Of a stretch of 6,916 bases of DNA, positions 1 through 5,561 are shown piece by piece. How positions within the stretch are numbered: the first letter of the stretch is position 1; each line of letters begins with the position of its first letter. The position numbers were made by a program, and so were the translations under genes. Under the pieces are notes generated by a model that was given only the letters and a program-made list of their open reading frames with translations, had not been told where the DNA came from and did no database searches. Source of the DNA: JBOHRE01 sp050732635. Lineage in GTDB: Bacteria > Gemmatimonadota > Gemmatimonadetes > Longimicrobiales > RSA9. Location: the NCBI GenBank assembly GCA_050732635.1, contig JBOHRE010000134.1, positions 1 through 6,916 on the forward strand, given 5' to 3'.

Positions 1-194
1 AGCGTGGTGCGGGCGAGCGCCGCCAGCGCCGCCGCATCGGCTGCCGGTTGCCGCGGATCCACCGTGACCGGCGGCCCTTCGACGCGCGCGAGCGGGCGAC
101 CAGCGGCGTCCACGAGCAGCGCCGTCGTGCGCGTGCGGCCGCCATCCATGCCGAGGAAATGGGGCTGGGGCTGGGGCTGAGGGGACGCCGGCAT
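1..194 (-). CDS. BadF/BadG/BcrA-family sugar kinase, probably N-acetylglucosamine kinase (5' end only)
   Basis: This is the N-terminal 64 codons of a kinase that runs off the left edge. The likely role is ATP-dependent phosphorylation of GlcNAc (or glucosamine) in the cytoplasm. After a Pro-Gln leader (residues 5-11) comes a beta strand and the ASKHA phosphate-1 motif GMDGGRTRT at residues 15-23, with D17, G19 and T21 in the DxGxT positions. This is followed by the usual second strand ALLVDAAGRPLARV. Family members more often read DGGGTKT; here the third Gly is Arg20. The ATG at 194-192 was chosen because it overlaps the upstream symporter stop as TGATG and leaves room for the first strand; an in-frame ATG at residue 16 would cut into the motif. 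The family and the position next to the NagB fusion point to GlcNAc kinase, but BadF-family ATPases also include activators of unrelated enzymes. The specificity region lies outside the window. Confidence 0.8.
   Translation of the reverse strand, partial: MPASPQPQPQPHFLGMDGGRTRTTALLVDAAGRPLARVEGPPVTVDPRQPAADAAALAALARTT
156..184. repeat. CAGCCC hexamer array inside the kinase start (Pro-Gln repeat; G-rich on + strand)
   Basis: On the + strand four GGGG runs lie at 161-164, 167-170, 173-176 and 181-184, separated by CT, CT and CTGA; the first three are spaced exactly six bases apart. On the coding (minus) strand this reads as CAGCCC repeats and encodes PQPQPQP near the kinase N-terminus. The run spacing fits an intramolecular G-quadruplex on the template strand. 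A 17-base segment (156-172) recurs exactly, in opposite orientation, at 3713-3729. Because the unit is six bases, gain or loss of a copy keeps the reading frame. Confidence 0.8.
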
Positions 195-196
195 CA
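192..196 (-). other. TGATG stop/start overlap between symporter and kinase
   Basis: On the minus strand the stop codon of the 489-aa symporter (TGA, 196-194) shares its A with the kinase start ATG (194-192). Such overlaps commonly allow a terminating ribosome to restart on the next gene, so kinase translation is probably coupled to that of the symporter. There is no purine-rich ribosome binding site just upstream (the sequence reads CGCGAACCCAGCTG), which agrees with coupling. The overlap is seen directly; the coupling is inferred. Confidence 0.7.
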
Positions 197-1663
197 GCTG
201 GGTTCGCGGGCGGGCACACGCCGGCTGCGGAGCTTGGCGGACGTCGTGCCGACGACGAGGGCAATCAAGGAGCCGATGAGGGCGAACCAGAGCGCGTCGA
301 CGACGGGCTCGATCAGGCCGAAGAACTGCACGGCCCAGAGCGCGGTGTTGGCCAGGATGGCGACGGTGATCGCGACGATCGCGTCGCGCTGGTCGGCCTC
401 CGCCACTAGGACGGCGAGCAGGAAGCCGCCGAGCAGTCCGCCATAGGTGAAGGACGCGATCTGCAGCGCGATGACGACGATCGGCGCACCCTGGGCGACG
501 AGCTGGAAGAGGATCGCGCCACCGATCAGGATCAGCGCCCAGAGCAGCGTGAAGCGGCGCCCGACCCGCAGCAGGTGCTCGGGCTCGGCCCGGCCGGACA
601 GCGGCGCGTAGAGGTCGTGGGTCGACGCGGACGCGAGCGAGTTCAGCGACGAGGAGACCGTGGACATCGCGGCCGCGAGGATGCCGGCGATGATCAGCCC
701 CGAGACGCCCGGTGGCAGGCCCTCGACGATGAAGCGGGGGAATACTTCATCGGCGGGATTGAAGACCCTGCCGCCGTAGTAGGCGAACAGGCCGAGGCCG
801 ATCACCAGAAACAGCGCGAACTGCAGCATGACCAGCACGCCACTGCCGACCAGCGCGCGGCGCGCGTCGCGCAGCGACGGCGACGCCAGCAGCCGCTGCA
901 CGATCAGGTGATCCACGCCATGCGAGGCCATTGACAGGAACGCGCCGCCGACCAGGCCGGTCAGCAGCCAGCGGCCGCTGGCAGCGCCTCCCTCGAGGTG
1001 CACGACCCGCAGCTTCTCGGCGCCCGCCGCAGCCGCGATGCCGTTCCAGCCGCCGGGCACCGCATCGAGCAGCACGAAAAGGGCGAGCCCGCCGCCGACG
1101 ATGTAGATGCCCATCTGAATCACGTCGACCCAGATCACGGCGCGCAGGCCACCGAAGTACGTATAGACGAGCGTGATGAGGCCGGTGATCAGAATCGCTT
1201 CCCAGTACGCGAGTCCGGTGATCAGGGTGATCGGGATTGCGGCGGCGAAGATGCGGACCGAGTCCGCGAGCGCACGCGTGACCATGAAGATGGACGAGGC
1301 GAACCGCCGCGTCGCCACGCCGAAGCGCGTCTCGAGCATGGCATAGGCGGTGTTCAGCTCGCCGGCGAAGTAGCGAGGCAGCAACAGCCAGGCGATCACG
1401 ATGCGGCCGATCAGGTAGCCGCCGGTGAGCTGGAGCAGCCAGAGGTCGCTGGCATACGCCGTGGCGGGCACACTGATGAAGGTGAGCGCGCTGGTCTCGG
1501 TGGCGACGACCGAAAAACAGACGGCCCACCAGGGGATACTGCGATCGGCGAGGAAGTAGTCCCGGGCGTCGTGCTGGCGCCGCCCGAGCCAGACACCGAA
1601 GACGATGACGCCGGCGAGGTAGGCGAGCAGGACGACGGTGTCGAGCAGCGTGAACGCGCTCAT
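194..1663 (-). CDS. Sodium:solute symporter (SSS/SLC5 family), 489 aa
   Basis: An inner-membrane, Na+-coupled secondary transporter. The length and hydrophobic pattern fit an SSS protein with about 13 membrane helices. Residues 35-62 hold the family's first-helix region (DYFLADRSIPWW, then VVATETSALTF), where one side of the Na2 site lies. Residues 167-183 (YTYFGGLRAVIWVDVIQ) match the conserved GGLxAVxxTDxxQ block. Residues 330-352 (AAAMSTVSSSLNSLAS onward to HDLY) match the helix that carries the Na2-site hydroxyls in vSGLT; S334 and T335 align with its Ser364 and Ser365, so Na+ coupling looks intact. The ATG at 1663 lies 16 bases after the NagB-fusion stop, and the gene overlaps the kinase by one base. 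Context suggests uptake of GlcNAc or another peptidoglycan-derived sugar, but SSS substrates (sugars, sialic acid, amino acids, carboxylates) cannot be read from sequence alone. No truncation or frameshift is seen. Confidence 0.93.
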   Translation of the reverse strand: MSAFTLLDTVVLLAYLAGVIVFGVWLGRRQHDARDYFLADRSIPWWAVCFSVVATETSALTFISVPATAYASDLWLLQLTGGYLIGRIVIAWLLLPRYFAGELNTAYAMLETRFGVATRRFASSIFMVTRALADSVRIFAAAIPITLITGLAYWEAILITGLITLVYTYFGGLRAVIWVDVIQMGIYIVGGGLALFVLLDAVPGGWNGIAAAAGAEKLRVVHLEGGAASGRWLLTGLVGGAFLSMASHGVDHLIVQRLLASPSLRDARRALVGSGVLVMLQFALFLVIGLGLFAYYGGRVFNPADEVFPRFIVEGLPPGVSGLIIAGILAAAMSTVSSSLNSLASASTHDLYAPLSGRAEPEHLLRVGRRFTLLWALILIGGAILFQLVAQGAPIVVIALQIASFTYGGLLGGFLLAVLVAEADQRDAIVAITVAILANTALWAVQFFGLIEPVVDALWFALIGSLIALVVGTTSAKLRSRRVPAREPS

Positions 1664-1679
1664 GCGCGTCTGCGCACGC

Positions 1680-3611
1680 TCAGGCGGAGCCGCCGGCGAC
1701 GATCTGCGCCACCTCCGCCTCCGGCGTCAGGCGCGGCGTGCTCGGCTCCTCGACCGGTGCGCCACGGACCACGACGAACGCCTCCAGGGCGTGGAACTCG
1801 GGCAGGCCGAGCTGATCGAGCTCCTGCGCCGTTTCCATGTTGCGCGCCTCGACGCGCTGCCAGAACTCGCGCTCGTCGTGCGGGCCGGGGAACGGCGCGA
1901 CATCCTTCTGCGACTGGTGCTTGAAGATGGCGAGCACCTTGCGGCGCAGCTCGTCACGGGACAGCGGCACCAGCACGTCCGCCTCGCTGACCGGCCACTC
2001 CTGCCAGGCACCGCGGTACAGCCAGACATCGGGCCGCGGGCCAGCGTACTCGCGCAGAGCGGACTCGATCGCGTCCTTGCACATGCGGTGCGTGCCGTGC
2101 GGATCGGAGAGATCGCCTGCAACACAGATCACCTCCGGCCTGACCTCGTCGAAGAGCTCGCGGATGATGCGTACGTCGGCCCGACCGATCGGATCCTTGC
2201 GGACCTTGCCGGTCTGGTAGAACGGCAGGTTGAGGAAACGGCAGGCGGAGCGCACGATGCCCAGCGTCTCGACGCCGCTGACGGCCTCGGCCTCGCGGAT
2301 GTGGCGCTTGATGTCCTGGACCTCGCGGATGTCGACATCGCCGGGCCGCTTGCGCGCCAGCGCGTCCTCGATGTTGCCGACGAGCCGCTCGAGCTCCTTC
2401 AGCCGCTCGCCCTCGAGCGGCGCGACCTCGCGCCGGAAGCGGAGCAGGAAATCGAGATAGCGGCGCACCTCGTGGTCGAACACGGCGATGTTGCCCGAGG
2501 TCATGTAGGCGACGACCAGCTCGTTGTCGTTCTCGTGCAGCTTGCGCAGGGTGCCACCCATGCTGATCACGTCGTCATCCGGGTGCGGGCTGAAGACGAT
2601 GACTCGCTGCTCGCGCGGCAGCCGCGGATTGTCCCGAACCTTGGCGGCCAGTCGCGAGAAGATCGACTTGTTCAGCAGGTCCACGGTCGGGTAGCGAGCG
2701 GCGAGTGAGCTGAGGTGGTTCTCGGCGTAGTCGGCGGCCGACAGCTTCAGGATGGGGCGCTTCGTGGTCTCCGAGAGCCAGATCACGGCGCGCTCGATCA
2801 GCGCCGTACGCCACTCGACCGCGCGCAACAGCCACGGCGTCTTGATCCGCGTCAGCTCGCCAGAGGCAGCGGCATCGAGGTAGAACGTCGTGTTCGGGTG
2901 CTCCTGCAGATAGGTCGCGGCAATGTCCGGCGATGGTTCGCCCTCGACGGCGCGCCGTACGATCGCCGCCTTGTGCTCGCCGGTCGCGATCAGCACGATC
3001 TCGCGTGCGCCGAGGATCGTGGCGACCCCCATCGTGATCGCTTCACGCGGCACGTTCTCCTCACCAAAGAAATCGGCCGCGGCATCCTTGCGCGTGATGG
3101 CATCGAGCGTCACCTGGCGCGTGCGCGAGCCGATGCCGGAGCCGGGCTCGTTGAAGCCGATGTGGCCGGTCTTGCCAATGCCCAGGATCTGGAAATCGAT
3201 GCCGCCGGCCTGCTCGATCGCGCGCTCGTAATCCCGGCAATGCTGTTCGACCTGGTTCCGCGGTACGTCGCCCCGCGGAATATGGACGTTCGCGGGCTGG
3301 ATGTTGATGTGCTCGAAGAAGTTCTCCCACATGAACCGGTGATAGCTGTGGATGCTATCGGGATCCATCGGGTAGTACTCGTCGAGATTGAAGGTCACGA
3401 CGTTGGCGAAGTCCAGCCCGCTTTCACGGTGCCGCCGGATCAGCTCGCGGTAGATGCCGATCGGCGTCGAGCCGGTGGCCAGGCCAAGTATGGCCGGCCG
3501 CCCGGCGTCGGCGCGGGCTCGGATCAGCGTCGCAATGCGATCGGCGATGGTGCTGGCGATGTCGTCGTATTCATCGACGATGACGACGGGGACCTTTTCC
3601 AGGGAGGTCAC
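1680..3611 (-). CDS. nagB: Glucosamine-6-phosphate deaminase fused to PIG-L/LmbE-type zinc deacetylase, 643 aa
   Basis: A two-domain cytoplasmic enzyme. Residues 1-255 are NagB-like: phosphate loop LGLATGSTP (42-50), NLDEYY (75-80, D77 equivalent to E. coli D72), GIGKTGHIGFNEP (144-156, H150 and E155 equivalent to H143 and E148), SRTR (162-165) and K214. This domain should convert GlcN-6-P to fructose-6-P plus ammonia. The residue equivalent to E. coli D141 is T148. Residues 335-620 are PIG-L-like: SPHPDDD (341-347; H343, D345 and D346 as zinc ligand, base and ligand) and DPHGTH (503-508; H505 and H508). A charged, probably helical insert fills about 377-447. The length matches the long NagB form known from Bacteroidota rather than the roughly 266-aa E. 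coli enzyme. The GTG start at 3611 is the farthest upstream possible, because an in-frame TAA lies two codons before it. The PIG-L part may deacetylate GlcNAc-6-P, standing in for NagA; this is inference. Confidence 0.93.
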   Translation of the reverse strand: MTSLEKVPVVIVDEYDDIASTIADRIATLIRARADAGRPAILGLATGSTPIGIYRELIRRHRESGLDFANVVTFNLDEYYPMDPDSIHSYHRFMWENFFEHINIQPANVHIPRGDVPRNQVEQHCRDYERAIEQAGGIDFQILGIGKTGHIGFNEPGSGIGSRTRQVTLDAITRKDAAADFFGEENVPREAITMGVATILGAREIVLIATGEHKAAIVRRAVEGEPSPDIAATYLQEHPNTTFYLDAAASGELTRIKTPWLLRAVEWRTALIERAVIWLSETTKRPILKLSAADYAENHLSSLAARYPTVDLLNKSIFSRLAAKVRDNPRLPREQRVIVFSPHPDDDVISMGGTLRKLHENDNELVVAYMTSGNIAVFDHEVRRYLDFLLRFRREVAPLEGERLKELERLVGNIEDALARKRPGDVDIREVQDIKRHIREAEAVSGVETLGIVRSACRFLNLPFYQTGKVRKDPIGRADVRIIRELFDEVRPEVICVAGDLSDPHGTHRMCKDAIESALREYAGPRPDVWLYRGAWQEWPVSEADVLVPLSRDELRRKVLAIFKHQSQKDVAPFPGPHDEREFWQRVEARNMETAQELDQLGLPEFHALEAFVVVRGAPVEEPSTPRLTPEAEVAQIVAGGSA

Positions 3612-3651
3612 GTTTTACGACAGTGGTAGTGGAAGTGTAAGGGATGAGAGC

Positions 3652-3675
3652 AAGTGTGAGTGTAAGTGTAAGTGT
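3652..3675. repeat. Four tandem RAGTGT hexamers
   Basis: The + strand reads AAGTGT, GAGTGT, AAGTGT, AAGTGT without interruption, and a further single AAGTGT lies at 3633-3638. On the transcribed strand this is ACACTT repeated. Its base composition is much lower in G+C than the surrounding genes. The unit is six bases, like the adjacent C/G-rich array. It may vary in copy number by slippage. No known protein-binding motif is recognised. Confidence 0.85.
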
Positions 3676-3696
3676 ACTGACATGCGCGCGCCCACG

Positions 3697-3729
3697 CCCC
3701 AGCCCCAGCCCAAGCCCCAGCCCCATTTC
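3697..3729. repeat. CAGCCC hexamer array, G-quadruplex-capable on the minus (sense) strand
   Basis: Five C runs (3697-3700, 3703-3706, 3709-3711, 3715-3718, 3721-3724) are spaced six bases apart on the + strand. The minus strand, which has the same sense as the mRNA, therefore carries five G runs separated by loops of two or three bases, a strong G-quadruplex pattern. It begins seven bases past the stop codon of the 603-aa symporter. One unit is altered (CCCAAG instead of CCCCAG). Bases 3713-3729 are identical, in inverted orientation, to 156-172 in the kinase start. Confidence 0.85.
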
Positions 3730-3730
3730 G

Positions 3731-5542
3731 TCATGATTCGTGCCGGGCGGGATCGAGCGGTCGGCCCGACGCCGCGGTGGCGACGGCGGGGCTCGACCAG
3801 TCTTCGCGGCTCAGGCTCCAGGCGATCCAGCCGAAGGCGAGGGCGGCGATTGTGAAGTAGCCGAGCGCGTGGAGGCGTGGGCCGAAGAGGAGGCGGCCGA
3901 CGCCGAACAGCGTCGCGTACACGCTGCTCACGCCGGCAATCCAGTTGACCCAGCTCAGCGCGCCGGCGGCGAGCGGTTCATCACCGAAGCCGGCCTGGCG
4001 GGAGACCGCTCGCCAGCCCCGACCACCAGGGCGCACACGCCGATAGAACGAGACGAGCGTCGGCGCGGCGGTCGGTGCGGTGGCGAAGGTGACGGCGAGC
4101 CAGGCGACGGTCGTGACCGCGGTCGTCGCCAGCATCAGGTAAGCGCCCTCGAGCGGATCGGCCGGGTTGAAGACGCCGCTCGCCGTGAGCACGGAGAAGA
4201 CGAACAGCGAGGCAGCCATGGCGCTGATCTCCGACCAGGCGTTGATACGCCACCAGTACCAGCGGAGGATGTAGACGAGTCCGGTGCCGGCGCCGAGCGC
4301 GATGAGCAGGCGCCAGGCGGCCTCCACCGAGCCGAGGCGCTCGAGCAGCAGCGTGACAATGGCGGAGAGCAGGAAGATCATGACCGTGCCGAGGCGCGAC
4401 AGGCGCACGATCGTGCGCGAATCGGCGTCCGGGCGTATGAAGCGCAGGTACAGGTCATTGATCAGATACGACGCGCCCCAGTTGAGCTGTGTCGAGATCG
4501 TCGACATGTAGGCCGCGGCGAAGGCGGCGATCATGAGACCGGTCAGACCGGGCGGCAGCAGCTCGACCACGGCCGTGACGTAGCCGCGTCCGGGATCGTC
4601 GGCGACGACCTCGGGGAACAGCACGACGGCGGCGAGCGCGGTGACGATCCACGGCCAGGGACGCAGCGCGTAGTGCGCGATGTTGAACCACAGCGTCGCG
4701 AGCACGCCGTCCCGCTCGGTGCGCGAGCTGAAGATGCGCTGCGCGACGTAGCCGCCGCCACCAGGCTCTGCGCCGGGGTACGATGTCGCCCACCACTGCA
4801 CCGCCAGATAGGCGAGGAACGCCGTGATCGGCATCCAGGTGGCGCCGGTGGCCGGCAGGAACGCCAGCGCGGCGTCGGCATCGCCATAGTGCTCGGGCAA
4901 GCGCGCAACCAATCCGTCGATGCCGCCGGTGGCGCGCACCGCGAAGTAGGCGAGCAGGATCGAGCCGGTCATGCCGATGATGAACTGCACGAAATCCGTA
5001 ACGACCACGCCCCACAGCCCGGAGAGTGCGGCGTAGCTCATGGTCACGACGAACATGACCACGAGCGCCGGCACGGGATCCACGCCGAGCGTGACATCCA
5101 GGATCCTGATCATCGCCAGGTTCACCCAACCCATGATGATCAGGTTGATCGGCAGCGCCATGTACAGCGCGCGGAACGCGCGCAGCACTGCAGCGGGCGG
5201 GCCGCTGTAGCGCAGCTCGGTGAACTCGACATCGGTGAGGACTTCGGCGCGGCGCCAGAGGCGGGCGTAGAAGAAGACGGTCAGGATGCCGCTCATGACC
5301 AGGCTCCACCACAGCCAGTTTCCGGCAATGCCGTTGCTGGCGACCATGCCGGTCACGGCGAGCGGCGTGTCGGCGGCGAAGGTGGTGGCGACCATCGACG
5401 TGCCCGCCAGCCACCAGGGCAACGCGCGGCCGGAGACGAAGTACTCGGAGATGTTCGCGCCGGCGCGCCGCGCGAAGGCCAGGCCGATCGCGGCAGAGAG
5501 AACGAAGTAGGCTGCGACGATGAGCCAGTCGAGCGTCGTCAC
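3731..5542 (-). CDS. Sodium:solute symporter (SSS/SLC5 family), long form, 603 aa
   Basis: A second inner-membrane Na+-coupled transporter, of a different subfamily from the 489-aa one. The N-terminal part has EYFVSGRALPWWLAGTSMVA (33-52), the usual first-helix region. Residues 174-186 (SGLWGVVVTDFVQ) correspond to the conserved G-(V)xxTDxxQ block. Residues 341-356 (FAAAYMSTISTQLNWG) align with the Na2-site helix, with S347 and T348 in the hydroxyl positions. An extra C-terminal part follows: a cytoplasmic-looking basic loop (FYRRVRPGGRGW, 499-510) and two further hydrophobic segments (about 529-553 and 558-577). This gives a protein about 100 aa longer than the standard family length; long forms of this kind are familiar in Bacteroidota-like genomes. 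The GTG start at 5542 lies 19 bases after the hydrolase stop, with no clear ribosome binding site. The substrate is unknown; context suggests an amino sugar or muropeptide-derived compound. Confidence 0.92.
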   Translation of the reverse strand: MTTLDWLIVAAYFVLSAAIGLAFARRAGANISEYFVSGRALPWWLAGTSMVATTFAADTPLAVTGMVASNGIAGNWLWWSLVMSGILTVFFYARLWRRAEVLTDVEFTELRYSGPPAAVLRAFRALYMALPINLIIMGWVNLAMIRILDVTLGVDPVPALVVMFVVTMSYAALSGLWGVVVTDFVQFIIGMTGSILLAYFAVRATGGIDGLVARLPEHYGDADAALAFLPATGATWMPITAFLAYLAVQWWATSYPGAEPGGGGYVAQRIFSSRTERDGVLATLWFNIAHYALRPWPWIVTALAAVVLFPEVVADDPGRGYVTAVVELLPPGLTGLMIAAFAAAYMSTISTQLNWGASYLINDLYLRFIRPDADSRTIVRLSRLGTVMIFLLSAIVTLLLERLGSVEAAWRLLIALGAGTGLVYILRWYWWRINAWSEISAMAASLFVFSVLTASGVFNPADPLEGAYLMLATTAVTTVAWLAVTFATAPTAAPTLVSFYRRVRPGGRGWRAVSRQAGFGDEPLAAGALSWVNWIAGVSSVYATLFGVGRLLFGPRLHALGYFTIAALAFGWIAWSLSREDWSSPAVATAASGRPLDPARHES

Positions 5543-5561
5543 GGAAATCGACCGTGGGCTG

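Larger units (their letters stand above)
3612..3730 (-). other. Intergenic spacer between the 603-aa symporter and the NagB fusion
   Basis: This 119-base gap is the only sizeable non-coding stretch in the window. On the transcribed strand it begins right after the symporter stop with a G-rich hexamer array (3724-3697), then a GCGCGC stretch, then an ACACTT-type hexamer array (3675-3652), then an A-T-richer lead-in to the GTG start at 3611. I find no convincing -35/-10 pair, no stem-loop followed by a T run, and no Shine-Dalgarno sequence before the GTG (the preceding bases are CCACTGTCGTAAAAC). A promoter for the downstream three genes, or an RNA structure tuning their expression, is possible here but not shown. 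Confidence 0.6.

Noticed and set aside
998..3629. Series of + strand open frames (about 308, 356 and 304 codons)
   Set aside because: All are antisense to the NagB fusion and the 489-aa symporter, whose motifs are unmistakable. The + strand translations show no recognisable family and have no independent start context.
3612..3660. Promoter-like boxes before nagB (TTGCTC with TACCAC)
   Set aside because: Spacing of about 19 bases and poor match to consensus make this no better than chance; no confident promoter can be named.
3612..3730. CRISPR-like or IS-like origin of the repeats
   Set aside because: The units are contiguous hexamers without spacers, and there are no terminal inverted repeats, target duplications or transposase.
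3682..3855. Possible small + strand gene starting MRAPTPQPQP
   Set aside because: It starts in the repeat array and then runs antisense through the symporter C-terminus into Arg-rich low-complexity sequence. Kept only as part of the repeat-module finding, not as a gene.
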